Source: Paenibacillus nasutitermitis (lineage in GTDB: Bacteria; Bacillota; Bacilli; Paenibacillales; Paenibacillaceae). Taken from it: 64,000 nucleotides of DNA. Below are positions 1-9,948 of this stretch, one piece after another. The stretch is from NCBI RefSeq assembly GCF_014641075.1, contig NZ_BMHP01000002.1, positions 124,001-188,000 of the forward strand, read 5' to 3'. Both the position numbers and the translations under genes were made by a program. Each line of letters opens with the position of its first letter. Within the stretch, counting starts at the first letter, position 1. The notes below the pieces were generated by a model. It had not been told where the DNA came from. It saw only the letters and a program-made list of their open reading frames with translations, and did not search any database.

Positions 1-249
1 ATGAAAAATATGCTCCGGGCCGACGGGCCGCTGCTGCCCAGCCACAACCTGGCGGAGCAGCTCATGGGTCAGCCGGAGCCTGATTTCCTCGGCAAATGCC
101 GGGAGCTGCCGGAGCACAATACGCTGCATCGCATCGGCAACGATTTCTGCTCGGCGTTCCGTAGGCAAATCTGCGTATTTGTGCTGCACGTAATGGCGAA
201 TATTTGAAATCTCCGACTTGGTAAGCACATGGGCTGCATTGGATGGCAT
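1..249 (-). CDS. Unknown protein, 3' end outside window
   Basis: Open minus-strand frame that runs off the left edge; the first 83 residues begin MPSNAAHVLTKSEISNIRHY. ATG at 249 is preceded by GGAGGAAT at a good distance, which decides the start. The visible part is rich in charged and leucine residues and looks alpha-helical, with no membrane segment or known catalytic motif. I do not recognise the family. A 56-residue ORF lies 66 bp upstream on the same strand and could be co-transcribed. Confidence 0.7.
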   Translation of the reverse strand, partial: MPSNAAHVLTKSEISNIRHYVQHKYADLPTERRAEIVADAMQRIVLRQLPAFAEEIRLRLTHELLRQVVAGQQRPVGPEHIFH

Positions 250-315
250 TACGATTCCTCCCATGCCTGGCTTATTGGTCTCTCGATTTTACCACAACTT
301 ACCTCCCTTTGGGGA

Positions 316-486
316 TCACAGATTTTGGATCGTATGCTGAATGTCCGGTTGTTCAATATAAGCGTTTATTTGTTCCTTCTCGTCCATGGTAAATTGAAAT
401 TCACAATCGCATCCCTCATCAATCAAGCGGGTCCAGTATGGGACGTAAACATGCCTTGCTCGCTGCTGCTCACACTCTCGCGGCAC
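316..486 (-). CDS. Small unknown protein (56 aa)
   Basis: GTG-started frame of 56 codons with GGAAGGA 12 nt upstream, so the spacing is slightly long. The product is acidic and aromatic-rich: it contains VYVPYWTRLIDEGCDCEF and then a glutamine-rich end (NAYIEQPDIQHTIQNL). The amino-acid composition looks like real coding sequence rather than a shadow frame. An internal ATG at 387 would give only 23 residues. It sits between the gltD terminator and the partial gene at the left edge. Function unknown; it could also be a remnant of a longer gene, since a TAG lies just upstream in frame. Confidence 0.45.
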   Translation of the reverse strand: MPRECEQQRARHVYVPYWTRLIDEGCDCEFQFTMDEKEQINAYIEQPDIQHTIQNL

Positions 487-570
487 TGCCTACGTTATTC
501 CTTCCGGGCATCCAGAAGGCCGGAAACCTTTGGGGTCCCCCTCTGGGGGATTTAGGGGGAGAACTTATAT

Positions 571-596
571 AAAAAGCGCCCGGGGGGCGCTTTTTT
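571..596. terminator. Intrinsic terminator after gltD
   Basis: GC-rich inverted repeat AAAAAGCGCCC / GGGCGCTTTTTT with A and T tracts on both sides. It lies 22 nt past the gltD stop and can work in both directions. Confidence 0.9.
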
Positions 597-618
597 GGAA
601 GATAAAGATTATTCACAT

Positions 619-2106
619 TTAAGGAAGCATAGTCGTACCCATCAGATAACGATCAACCTCGCGGGCTGCTTCCCGTCCTTCATTTATTGCCCATACGACC
701 AGACTTTGCCCGCGGCGCATATCGCCGGCCGCAAACACCTTGTCTACGCTCGTGCGGTACTGGCCGTAAGCAGCTTTGACATTGGAGCGGCGGTCCTGTT
801 CCAGACCAAGCTGTTCGATAATGGTCGTTTCCGGTCCTTCGAAGCCGACCGCTATCATAACCAGATCGGCAGGCCATACCTGCTCGGTGCCTGGGATTTC
901 TTTATAGATCCGGCGCCCTGTTTCGTCAACTGTACGTTCGATCTGTATCGTGTGAAGCTCTTTCACATTACCGCTCTCGTCACCGACGAATTTCGTGGTC
1001 AGGACGGAGAACGCACGCGGATCCTTGCCGTATATAGCCCGTGCTTCTTCCTGCGCATAGTCCAGTGTATACACATTCGGAAATTGCGGCCAAGGGTTTT
1101 TGACCGGATCACGCTCCAGTGGCGCCTTGGAAACCGTACCGAACTGGGTAATGGAACTGCAGCCGTGACGCAGTGCCGTTGCCACACAGTCGGTCCCCGT
1201 ATCGCCGCCTCCGATAACAATGACATTCTTGTCTTTCGCGGAAATATAATTGCCGTCTTCCAGATTGGAATCCAGGTAGCTTTTGATGGTGCCGTTCAAA
1301 TAATCCATTGCTTTATGAATGCCTTTCAGATGACGGCCTTCAATATCGACTTCACGTGCTTTTGTAGCTCCGCCGCACAATACCACCGCATCAAATTCAT
1401 CCATAAGCTGGGAAGAGGAAATATCAATGCCGATTTCCGTGTTCGTGACGAACTGTACCCCTTCGGCTTCCAGCAGGTCGACCCGGCGCTGAACGACTCC
1501 CTTGTCCAGCTTCATCGTCGGAATGCCGTATACGAGCAACCCGCCGATTCGGTCGGCACGCTCATAAACGGTAACCGTGTGGCCCGCTTTATTCAATTGG
1601 GCTGCGCAGGCCATGCCGGCAGGTCCGGAGCCTACGACGGCTACCTTTTTGGAAGTCCGCATTTTTGGCGGGTGAGGCACCACCCAGCCTTCCTCAAACC
1701 CTTTATCAATAATGGCCTGTTCGATCGTCTTGATCGTTACCGGATCGCCAATCAGTCCAACTGTGCATGAACCTTCACATGGTGCCGGACAGACACGCCC
1801 TGTAAATTCCGGAAAATTATTCGTTTTATGCAAACGCTCAAGCGCTTCCTGCCATAGGCCGCGATAGATTAAATTATTCCACTCAGGGATCAGATTGTTC
1901 ACAGGACAGCCCGAAGCGCCTCCCGGGAGCTCAATACCCGTGTGACAGTAAGGAGTGCCGCAATCCATGCAGCGCGCACCTTGCGTGCGAAGCTGATCAT
2001 CGCTAAAATGTTTATGAAATTCTTCCCAATCCTTGATGCGCTCCAGCGGATCGCGATCTGCTGGCAACTCGCGTTTATAATCCATAAATCCAGTAGGTGT
2101 CGACAT
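619..2106 (-). CDS. gltD: Glutamate synthase small subunit
   Basis: 495 aa, full length for GltD. It transfers electrons from NADPH through FAD and 4Fe-4S clusters to the large GOGAT subunit for glutamate synthesis. Cluster cysteines are visible at C46, C49, C54, C67, C106, C110 and C114. The FAD site is [17 protein letters not shown] near residue 155, the NAD(P) site [13 protein letters not shown] near 295, and the C-terminal FAD motif [12 protein letters not shown] near 455. gltB/gltA is not adjacent: dfrA lies upstream and an unknown gene downstream. The large subunit must therefore be elsewhere, or this copy pairs with another partner. The upstream region contains a MITE-like element. Confidence 0.95.
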   Translation of the reverse strand: MSTPTGFMDYKRELPADRDPLERIKDWEEFHKHFSDDQLRTQGARCMDCGTPYCHTGIELPGGASGCPVNNLIPEWNNLIYRGLWQEALERLHKTNNFPEFTGRVCPAPCEGSCTVGLIGDPVTIKTIEQAIIDKGFEEGWVVPHPPKMRTSKKVAVVGSGPAGMACAAQLNKAGHTVTVYERADRIGGLLVYGIPTMKLDKGVVQRRVDLLEAEGVQFVTNTEIGIDISSSQLMDEFDAVVLCGGATKAREVDIEGRHLKGIHKAMDYLNGTIKSYLDSNLEDGNYISAKDKNVIVIGGGDTGTDCVATALRHGCSSITQFGTVSKAPLERDPVKNPWPQFPNVYTLDYAQEEARAIYGKDPRAFSVLTTKFVGDESGNVKELHTIQIERTVDETGRRIYKEIPGTEQVWPADLVMIAVGFEGPETTIIEQLGLEQDRRSNVKAAYGQYRTSVDKVFAAGDMRRGQSLVVWAINEGREAAREVDRYLMGTTMLP

Positions 2107-2203
2107 TTCGCTTATCCTCCATCTCTTTATCCCCTGGCTGCAAAGAAGAAATAAACACAGGATCCCCCAGAAACCTGCATTGCTGCGACTATTTATTCAC
2201 CCT

Positions 2204-2321
2204 GAATCAATTTCATAATTAGGAAAAAACGCTTAATTTACACTACATATAGTTTTGTTGGAGTTATACAATCAACATATTGTGAAAAATTAAGCTGAAT
2301 ATGCAATTATGAAATTGATTC
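2204..2321. mobile_element. MITE-like 118-bp palindromic element upstream of gltD
   Basis: Perfect 17-bp terminal inverted repeats (2204-2220 and 2305-2321, starting GAATCAATTTCATAATT) flanked on both sides by CCT (2201-2203 and 2322-2324), as expected of a 3-bp target duplication. A second nested 9-bp inverted repeat, GCTTAATTT / AAATTAAGC, lies at 2232-2240 and 2287-2295. The element is AT-rich, contains no ORF and sits about 100 bp upstream of gltD. It could instead be a native operator or structured leader; copies elsewhere in the genome would decide. Confidence 0.55.
2246..2275 (-). promoter_or_regulatory. Candidate sigma-A promoter for gltD
   Basis: TTGATT (2270-2275), 18-nt spacer, TATATG (2246-2251), reading toward gltD. 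It lies inside the MITE-like element, so the insertion may have supplied or replaced the promoter. The -10 box is imperfect. Confidence 0.4.
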
Positions 2322-2493
2322 CCTAACTAAAAATATATCGGGATAATAAATAACATTCAATATCAAACTTTCCCATCCAGAAGGAATCTATTTATCATAT
2401 CGTAGCAATTGCTACCCCTCTAGTCCAATGGATTATCCGTACAATCATTTGCACTAAATCACATAGGGTCCGTCATAAACAGGATGTCAGATG
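2322..2493. other. dfrA-gltD intergenic stretch with a 14-bp palindrome
   Basis: AT-rich non-coding DNA downstream of dfrA. It contains the perfect palindrome GTAGCAATTGCTAC at 2402-2415, which is not followed by a T tract and so looks more like a protein-binding site than a terminator. No clear terminator follows dfrA. Nothing else was recognised in the 387 bp between gltD and dfrA apart from the MITE-like element. Confidence 0.4.
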
Positions 2494-2997
2494 TCAGCTT
2501 TGCGGCGTTTTTCGGATATAAGTGCGGATACAGAAATCATAAGCATTCTTGTCGTCCTGCTTATAGGGCTCACTATCCATCAGCTGCCAATGATTCTCGT
2601 CAAAGGCTGGAAAATAAGCATCTCCTTCAACTACAGCTTCAACTTCCGTTAACAGCAGCTTGTCCGCAAAAGGCAGAAAAAGCTTGTATACTTCTTCCCC
2701 GCCCATGACCACCAGCTCTTCATTCGGATTTGTATTGTAACGTGACAAAGCTTCATCCAGGCTGTGAACAACCTCACAGCCCTCATGCGCGAATTGGCTG
2801 CTTCGGGTAAGAATTACATTGCGTCTGTCTTTAAGGGGCTTGCCCAAGGACTGAAAGGTTTTACGGCCCATCAGCACCGTTCTTCCCACTGTGGAACGAC
2901 GGAAATGGGCACTCTCGGCTGGAAGGCGCCACGGCATGGCATTATCTGCACCGATGACCCGGTTCCGGGCCATAGCGGCTATCATCGTAATCGGCAT
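2494..2997 (-). CDS. dfrA: Dihydrofolate reductase
   Basis: 167 aa, the usual length. Reduces dihydrofolate to tetrahydrofolate with NADPH. The N-terminus MITMIAAMARNRVIGADNAM-like block is typical, the catalytic acid is E28 in WRLPAESAHF, and the cofactor loops are VLMGRKTFQSLG and VMGGEEVYKLFLP. The start lies 21 nt after thyA, so the two form a thyA-dfrA operon: ThyA produces the dihydrofolate that this enzyme recycles. Confidence 0.96.
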   Translation of the reverse strand: MPITMIAAMARNRVIGADNAMPWRLPAESAHFRRSTVGRTVLMGRKTFQSLGKPLKDRRNVILTRSSQFAHEGCEVVHSLDEALSRYNTNPNEELVVMGGEEVYKLFLPFADKLLLTEVEAVVEGDAYFPAFDENHWQLMDSEPYKQDDKNAYDFCIRTYIRKTPQS

Positions 2998-3018
2998 ATT
3001 GGCTTTAGCCCCCCCTTT

Positions 3019-3819
3019 TTAAATCGCAACCTCCGCCTTGATGGTCGGATGATGCTGATAATTCGCAATTTCGAAATCTTCATATACATAATCGAAAATG
3101 GAATCCGGCTTGCGTTTGATCACCAGCTGCGGCAGCGGCAGCGGCTCGCGGGTCAGCTGCAGCTTAACCTGCTCAATATGATTGCTGTAAACATGAACGT
3201 CTCCTCCGGAGTAAATGAAATCGCCTACTCCCAGACCGCATTGTTGGGCAATCATGTGCGTCAGAAGCGCGTATTGCGCGATATTGAAGGGCAGCCCAAG
3301 GAAGGTATCCGAGGAGCGCATGGTCAGCATACAGGAAAGCTTGCCTTCAGCTACATAAAACTGAAAAACAAAATGGCAAGGCGGCAGCTTCATTTGCTCG
3401 ATCTCCGCAACGTTCCAGGCGCTGACAATATGTCTGCGCGAATCAGGACTGCGTTTAATGGATTCCACCACTTGGGCGATCTGATCGATCCGACGTCCGT
3501 CCGGCGTCTCCCAGGCCCGCCACTGCGAGCCGTATACGGGACCCAAATCGCCGTTCTCATCCGCCCACTCATTCCAGATCCGAACGCCATTCTCCTGGAG
3601 GTAGCGAACATTGGTCTCGCCTTTCAAAAACCAAAGCAGCTCGTGGATAATAGACTTCACATGCATACGTTTTGTGGTAACAAGGGGAAAACCTTGATTT
3701 AAATCAAAACGGATCTGACGGCCGAACACCGATTTTGTTCCCGTTCCCGTGCGGTCTTCCTTCACTGTTCCATGTTCCAGCACATCCTGCAATAAATCCA
3801 AATAGGCTCTCAAAGCCAT
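3019..3819 (-). CDS. thyA: Thymidylate synthase
   Basis: 266 aa, E. coli ThyA type. Converts dUMP to dTMP with methylene-tetrahydrofolate. The nucleophile C148 is in [13 protein letters not shown]; phosphate-binding arginines lie in [13 protein letters not shown], and the nucleotide-binding block is [17 protein letters not shown]. It is followed after 21 nt by dfrA, the conventional pairing that regenerates folate used by ThyA. Confidence 0.97.
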   Translation of the reverse strand: MALRAYLDLLQDVLEHGTVKEDRTGTGTKSVFGRQIRFDLNQGFPLVTTKRMHVKSIIHELLWFLKGETNVRYLQENGVRIWNEWADENGDLGPVYGSQWRAWETPDGRRIDQIAQVVESIKRSPDSRRHIVSAWNVAEIEQMKLPPCHFVFQFYVAEGKLSCMLTMRSSDTFLGLPFNIAQYALLTHMIAQQCGLGVGDFIYSGGDVHVYSNHIEQVKLQLTREPLPLPQLVIKRKPDSIFDYVYEDFEIANYQHHPTIKAEVAI

Positions 3820-3862
3820 TTCGGCCCCCTTTACGCATTGGTATATTCTTTTATTTTATCAT

Positions 3863-4351
3863 TTATTGTGTGCGCTGTCTGTCCCGTTTTCGCTGCATTC
3901 GCAGTTCGTAACGACCCGGAGCCGAGGCATGCAGCGCTTTTTCTTCGTCGGTTACCGGTACAACAGCCGGCACCCTGGACGCTTTCCCCGTCTCATCAAG
4001 GGCTACAAAGGAGAAGAATGCCGTTACAGCCGTTTTGCGCTCGCCGCTGTAAACATTTTCCGTCTGCACCTTTACGAAGATTTCCATAGAGCTTTTATGA
4101 GTCCAGGTGACAAAAGCCTCTACTTCGATTACTTCCCCCACACGTATCGGCGCAACGAAATCAAGGCTGTCCGTAGAAGCGGTGACGACTGGCTTCCTAG
4201 CATGACGCATGCTGGTGATGGCGGCAATTTTGTCCATGTATTCCATTACTTTGCCGCCGAACATCGTACCATGATAATTCGTATCGGAAGGAAATATCAA
4301 CTGCATCATGGTCGAGCGCGATTCGCTTGAGAGCTTGCTTTCTTCTTCCAT
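3863..4351 (-). CDS. Acyl-CoA thioesterase, hot-dog fold
   Basis: 162 aa. Hydrolyses acyl-CoA thioesters. The hot-dog helix region NYHGTMFGGKVMEYMDKIAA and the block TASTDSLDFVAPIRVGEVIEVEAFV are typical of the YkhA/YciA/BACH group; the C-terminus is basic (RMQRKRDRQRTQ). It reads toward thyA with a 43-nt gap and could belong to that operon. Substrate chain length cannot be read from the sequence. Confidence 0.9.
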   Translation of the reverse strand: MEEESKLSSESRSTMMQLIFPSDTNYHGTMFGGKVMEYMDKIAAITSMRHARKPVVTASTDSLDFVAPIRVGEVIEVEAFVTWTHKSSMEIFVKVQTENVYSGERKTAVTAFFSFVALDETGKASRVPAVVPVTDEEKALHASAPGRYELRMQRKRDRQRTQ

Positions 4352-4394
4352 TCAAGTAGCCTCCGGATCACTCTTATTTCATATTCTAGTTAAC

Positions 4395-4436
4395 AAAAGA
4401 GGCCACGCGCTTTATGAAGCGGCCCGTGACCTCTTT
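4395..4436 (-). terminator. Terminator of the pdh operon
   Basis: Long imperfect hairpin pairing AAAGAGGTCACG with the GCGTGGCCTCTTT side, ending in CTCTTTT on the minus strand, 34 nt past the pdhD stop. Confidence 0.8.
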
Positions 4437-4469
4437 CTATTGTCCGTTGAAATGGACTTGTTCATGCAT

Positions 4470-5885
4470 TTATTTGCTAATGGCGTGAATCGGATGTCCA
4501 AGTGCCATTTCGACCGCATCGAGCACGATCTCGCCCAACGTTGGATGCGCATGAATGGTGAGGGCAATATCTTCAAGCGTTGCTCCCATTTCAATAGCAA
4601 GACCAAGCTCAGCAATCATGTTGGACGCTTCAATACCGGCAATTTGGGCACCGAGCACAAGACCGTTGTCCGCATCGGCAATAATTTTGACGAAACCTTC
4701 TTTAACGCCAAGCGACAATGCGCGTCCATTAATATTGAACGGGAATTTGCCGACCTTCACATTATGGCCTTTGTCTTTTGCTTCCTTCTCGGTGTACCCT
4801 ACGCTGGAGAGCTCAGGATCGGAGAATACAACAAGCGGAATACATTTGTAATCGACCGCGCTAGCTTGTCCGGCAATGGCTTCAGCGGCTACACGCGCTT
4901 CATACATCGCTTTGTGGGCAAGAGCAGGTCCTTCGGTAATATCGCCAATCGCATAGATATGCGGGATATTGGTGCGGCATTGCTCGTCAATTTCAATCAG
5001 ACCGCGGTCCGTCATTTTGACGTTAATCAGATCCAGGCCAAGCTCGCCGTCTGTATTCGGACGACGTCCTACTGTAACCAGCAGGTAATCAGCTGTTACT
5101 TGCTTGTCTTCGCCGCCAACCGTATACGTAACCGTGACGTCCTTGTCGGTTTGTTCCGCACTTTTGGCTTGCGCGCCCGTTACGATTTCCGCCTTGGCAC
5201 CTTTGAGCTTCTTCGCGACAAGCGAGGACATATCGGTGTCAAAGCCCGGCAGGATTGATTCCGTGCCTTCGATGATGGTCACTTTTGTTCCGAAACGGGC
5301 ATACATTTGGCTCAGCTCGATTCCAATGTAGCCGCCGCCGATTACAACGAGGCTTTTTGGAATCTCAGGCAGGGACAATGCGCCGGTCGAAGATACAATA
5401 CGGCCGCCATACGGGAATGCTTTCAACTCGATCGGACGTGAGCCAGTGGCAATAATACAATTCTTGAAACGGTAGCGCGGAGCTTCGTTATCGTTGAAAA
5501 CACGGGCTTCCGTTTCGTTGATGAACATAACTTCGCCATTGAAATATTCAATTTTGTTGGCCTTGAGCAGAGAAGCCACGCCGCCGGTCAATTTCTTGAC
5601 GACACCGTTCTTGAATTCCTGCACTTTGCTCCATTCCACTTTGACATCCGAAGCGGTAATGCCGAAATCAGCAGCATGGCCGATGGAATCATATTGATGG
5701 GAAGCGGAGATCAAAGCCTTGGAAGGGATACATCCAACATTCAGACATACTCCGCCGACGTATTCTTTATCCACAACCAGAACATTTTGTCCAAGCTGGG
5801 CGGCACGAATAGCCGCGACGTAACCGCCTGGACCAGCACCGATGACCAACAAATCAATATCTAGTGATGCGTCACCTACTACCAT
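4470..5885 (-). CDS. pdhD: Dihydrolipoyl dehydrogenase (E3)
   Basis: 471 aa flavoprotein that reoxidises the dihydrolipoyl groups of E2 with NAD+. FAD site VIGAGPGGYVAAIRAAQLG near residue 14; redox-active disulfide C47/C52 in GGVCLNVGCIPSKALI; NAD site VVIGGGYIGIELSQM near 180; C-terminal catalytic pair in HAHPTLGE. The ATG lies 3 nt after the pdhC stop and its Shine-Dalgarno GGAGGTG overlaps the end of pdhC, so the two are translationally linked. Last gene of pdhABCD. Confidence 0.97.
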   Translation of the reverse strand: MVVGDASLDIDLLVIGAGPGGYVAAIRAAQLGQNVLVVDKEYVGGVCLNVGCIPSKALISASHQYDSIGHAADFGITASDVKVEWSKVQEFKNGVVKKLTGGVASLLKANKIEYFNGEVMFINETEARVFNDNEAPRYRFKNCIIATGSRPIELKAFPYGGRIVSSTGALSLPEIPKSLVVIGGGYIGIELSQMYARFGTKVTIIEGTESILPGFDTDMSSLVAKKLKGAKAEIVTGAQAKSAEQTDKDVTVTYTVGGEDKQVTADYLLVTVGRRPNTDGELGLDLINVKMTDRGLIEIDEQCRTNIPHIYAIGDITEGPALAHKAMYEARVAAEAIAGQASAVDYKCIPLVVFSDPELSSVGYTEKEAKDKGHNVKVGKFPFNINGRALSLGVKEGFVKIIADADNGLVLGAQIAGIEASNMIAELGLAIEMGATLEDIALTIHAHPTLGEIVLDAVEMALGHPIHAISK

Positions 5886-5888
5886 GAG

Positions 5889-7232
5889 TTACACCTCCAT
5901 AACAAGCAATTGGGGATCGGCGAGCAGCTGCTTGATATAATTCAAGAAATTTTGTGCTGTCGCGCCGTCGATAAGCCGATGATCGAAACTGAGTGAAAGT
6001 GCCATAACCGATGCTACAACGATTTCGCCGTTCTTGACAACCGGTTTTTCGGAAATACGACCCGTGCCGAGGATAGCGACTTCCGGGAAGTTGATGACCG
6101 GCGTGAAGAACATGCCGCCCGCCGAACCAATGTTGGTAATCGTGATCGTGCCGCCCTTCATCTCATGCGGAGCGAGCTTGCCGTCACGGCCGCGGACTGC
6201 AAGATCCTTGATTGCTTCCGCAATCATCCAGACATTCTTGCGGTCGGCATCCGGAATGACTGGTACGACCAGTCCATTTTCCGTATCCGTTGCAATACCG
6301 ATGTTATAGTATTTCTTAAAGACGATTTCCTGCGCTTCTTCATCCAATGTGGAATTGAGCGCCGGGAATTGACGGCAAGCGGCTACCAGCGCCTTCACAA
6401 TGAAAGGAAGATACGTCAGCTTGATGCCTTTCTTCTCCGCAACTGGCTTGGCTTTGGTACGGAGGGCGACAAGCTCGGTTACATCAATCTCATCCATTAA
6501 CGTGACATGAGGGGCCGTATATACCGACTTGGACATCGCGCCGGCAATGACTTTACGGATGCCTTTGAAAGGTACGCGTTCTTCTACGCGATCACCGATC
6601 GCAGCAGGAGCCTGCGGCTTCGATTCCTTAGCCGGAGCGTTCTGTGCCGCGTCAGCTTGCTTGCCGGCTGCCTGTTTGCCTCCGCCAGATGCAAAAGCTT
6701 CAACATCTTCACGCGTGATGCGGCCGTTCTTGCCGGATCCTTCGATCGCCGAGATATCCGCACCTTTCTCGCGGGCAAATTTGCGGACACTTGGCGTAGC
6801 CAGAACAAGGCTGTCTTCTGATTTTGCCGGTTTAGCTGATCCGTCCGCTTTGGCTGCGTCTGCCACTTCAGGAGCCGCATCCTTGGCAGTATCAGCAGCT
6901 TTCGTGTCGGGAAGCTCTGTTTTAGCCGGTTCTTTTGCTTCTTTAGGAGCTTCCGCTTCCGCTTGTGGTTCTTCCTGGTAAGGAAGCTCCCCTTCCGCAT
7001 CAATAATGGCAACGATATCGCCAATATGGCATACCTGCCCATCCTTCACGAGAACTTCAAGCACTTTGCCGTTTACCGGGCAAGGAACTTCCACGATTGC
7101 TTTATCGTTTTGCACTTCCATAATGATATCTTCGTCCGTTACTGTGTCACCGGGTTTAATATGCATCTTGACAATTTCGCCTTCATGCAGCCCTTCACCC
7201 AGCTCCGGGAACCGATACTCAAATTTCGCCAC
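5889..7232 (-). CDS. pdhC: Pyruvate dehydrogenase E2, dihydrolipoyl acetyltransferase
   Basis: 447 aa core subunit of the pyruvate dehydrogenase complex. It has one lipoyl domain (about 1-80, lipoyl lysine K44 in [12 protein letters not shown]), an Ala/Pro/Lys-rich linker, a peripheral-subunit-binding domain ([14 protein letters not shown]..., about 140-180), a second linker, and the acyltransferase domain ending with the catalytic [17 protein letters not shown]. Starts with GTG behind AAAGGAGGTCAC. The gap to pdhB is 74 nt. Confidence 0.97.
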   Translation of the reverse strand: MAKFEYRFPELGEGLHEGEIVKMHIKPGDTVTDEDIIMEVQNDKAIVEVPCPVNGKVLEVLVKDGQVCHIGDIVAIIDAEGELPYQEEPQAEAEAPKEAKEPAKTELPDTKAADTAKDAAPEVADAAKADGSAKPAKSEDSLVLATPSVRKFAREKGADISAIEGSGKNGRITREDVEAFASGGGKQAAGKQADAAQNAPAKESKPQAPAAIGDRVEERVPFKGIRKVIAGAMSKSVYTAPHVTLMDEIDVTELVALRTKAKPVAEKKGIKLTYLPFIVKALVAACRQFPALNSTLDEEAQEIVFKKYYNIGIATDTENGLVVPVIPDADRKNVWMIAEAIKDLAVRGRDGKLAPHEMKGGTITITNIGSAGGMFFTPVINFPEVAILGTGRISEKPVVKNGEIVVASVMALSLSFDHRLIDGATAQNFLNYIKQLLADPQLLVMEV

Positions 7233-7306
7233 GTCCCGTGACCTCCTTTCAGGTCCTGTTGACCTGCTTGTCTATTAGGTACTAGTTAAATGCGAAATAA
7301 AGACAA

Positions 7307-8284
7307 TTAAAAGTTTATCACGTTGTTTACCGCTTTGATAATACGTTCGGGACTTGGAAGCCAGATTTTCTCGATTTGCGCAAACGGATAAACCGTATCC
7401 GGACCAGCAACACGAAGTACCGGAGCCTCCAAATGAAGAATCGCTTTTTCATTGATTTGGGCAATAATTTCTGCAGCTGCTCCAGATGTTTTTTGTGCTT
7501 CCTGTACGACGATCGCACGGTTTGTTTTCTGAATCGAAGCCACGATCGTATCAATATCAAGAGGCATCAAGGTTCTCAGATCGATTACTTCTGCTTTGAC
7601 TCCATCCTTCTCCAGCTGTTCAGCGGCTTTCACAGCCGTATGAACCATTGCGCCGTAGGCGATAATCGTCACGTCGCTGCCTTCGCGCACGATATTGGCT
7701 TTGCCGATCGGAATCGTATAGGCATCTTCCGGTACGTCCTGACGGAAAGCATGATATAAATTCAAATGCTCCATGAAGAATACCGGATCATTGTCGCGAA
7801 TGGCCGAAACGAGCAAGCCTTTGGCATCATAGGGATTGGAAGGTACGATAACCTTGATGCCTGGCGTTTGGATAGCCAAGCCTTCCAGCGAGTCCGTATG
7901 CAGCTCGGCCGCATTAACGCCTCCGCCAAAAGGAGTACGGAATACGATCGGCGCATTATAGCGGCCGCCTGAGCGGTAACGCATGCGTGCAGCCTGGACC
8001 AGCATCTGGTCAAGCGCTTCATAGATAAAACCGACAAACTGGATTTCCGCAACCGGACGGAAGCCCTGTATTCCCATTCCAACCGCCATACCGGCAATCG
8101 CTGATTCCGCCAGCGGCGTATCGAATACGCGATCTTCGCCAAATTCGCCCTGCAAACCTTCAGTCGCACGGAATACGCCGCCGACTTTACCGACATCCTC
8201 CCCGAATACAAGCACATTCGGATCATTTTTCAACTCGACGCGCATTGCGTCGCGAATCGCTTCTTTCATATTCATTTGCGCCAT
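7307..8284 (-). CDS. pdhB: Pyruvate dehydrogenase E1 beta
   Basis: 325 aa; partners with E1 alpha to decarboxylate pyruvate using thiamine diphosphate. Typical blocks: [51 protein letters not shown] and [22 protein letters not shown] at 8284 has AGGAGG 11 nt upstream. The 5' region between pdhA and pdhB is filled by the 68-nt tandem palindromic repeat, whose last hairpin arm ends 2 nt before that Shine-Dalgarno. Upstream in-frame extensions into the repeat are therefore not real protein. Confidence 0.97.
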   Translation of the reverse strand: MAQMNMKEAIRDAMRVELKNDPNVLVFGEDVGKVGGVFRATEGLQGEFGEDRVFDTPLAESAIAGMAVGMGIQGFRPVAEIQFVGFIYEALDQMLVQAARMRYRSGGRYNAPIVFRTPFGGGVNAAELHTDSLEGLAIQTPGIKVIVPSNPYDAKGLLVSAIRDNDPVFFMEHLNLYHAFRQDVPEDAYTIPIGKANIVREGSDVTIIAYGAMVHTAVKAAEQLEKDGVKAEVIDLRTLMPLDIDTIVASIQKTNRAIVVQEAQKTSGAAAEIIAQINEKAILHLEAPVLRVAGPDTVYPFAQIEKIWLPSPERIIKAVNNVINF

Positions 8285-8300
8285 TGCTGAAGTTTCCTCC

Positions 8301-8545
8301 TAAGAGTTTTCTTGTACTTCCTTGAATATGCTTCTCTGCAACAAGAAAGCTCGCATCGGAAGCATCGGCTTAAGTTTTCTTGTACTTCCTTGAATATGCT
8401 TTCTCTGCAACAAGAAAACTCGCTTCGGAAGCAAATACTGAGTTTTCTTGTACTTCCTTGAATATGCTTCTCTGCAACAAGAAAACTCACTTCGGAAGCA
8501 AAACCTGAGTTTTCTTGTACTTCCTTGAATATGCTTTCTCTGCAT
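8301..8545 (-). repeat. Tandem palindromic leader repeat, 68-nt period
   Basis: About 3.6 copies (arms start at 8305, 8373, 8441 and 8508 on the plus strand). Each unit pairs AGTTTTCTTGT with ACAAGAAAACT across a loop of about 25 nt containing CTTGAATATGCTT, followed by a tail of the type CRCTTCGGAAGCA. The run fills the pdhA-pdhB spacer and, on the transcribed strand, abuts TTAGGAGG, the pdhB ribosome binding site. The same family lies before mutS, and a shorter-loop relative lies at 40.9 kb. Confidence 0.9.
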
Positions 8546-8561
8546 CTATATTTGCAATTTC

Positions 8562-9712
<1,151 letters not shown>

Positions 9713-9948
9713 AGCATAAAATAGATAAAACCTTGTATTTTTCTAAGTTTCGGACTATTTACTCCTATCATTGTATATGTAACAGTTCCAAAATTCGACT
9801 GATACAGTGTAGTACAATATCGCCGAAAACAGAGCCCGAATAATCCTTCGGCACACCAGGGACAAGCTTCTTAATCCGTTGATCTCACTCCCTTTTGTTT
9901 ACCCACATCAGCGCCAAAGCATGCAGTACCGAGAGGAGATATTTACCC
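9713..9948. other. Divergent pdhA-esterase intergenic region
   Basis: No gene. Beyond the pdhA promoter I see no convincing -35/-10 pair for the esterase; a TACAAT occurs near 9814 but has no -35 at proper spacing. No riboswitch or terminator recognised. Confidence 0.4.

Noticed and set aside
289-304. 15-mer TTACCACAACTTACC-like string shared with about 51316
   Set aside because: A few shared 15-mers are expected by chance in 64 kb, and no flanking similarity exists.
595-1770. 391-aa plus-strand ORF opposite gltD
   Set aside because: Shadow of gltD; protein composition is not credible and gltD has all family motifs.
8272-8545. Minus ORFs of 72 and 81 aa in the pdhA-pdhB spacer
   Set aside because: They are translations of the 68-nt repeat, with no binding site of their own.
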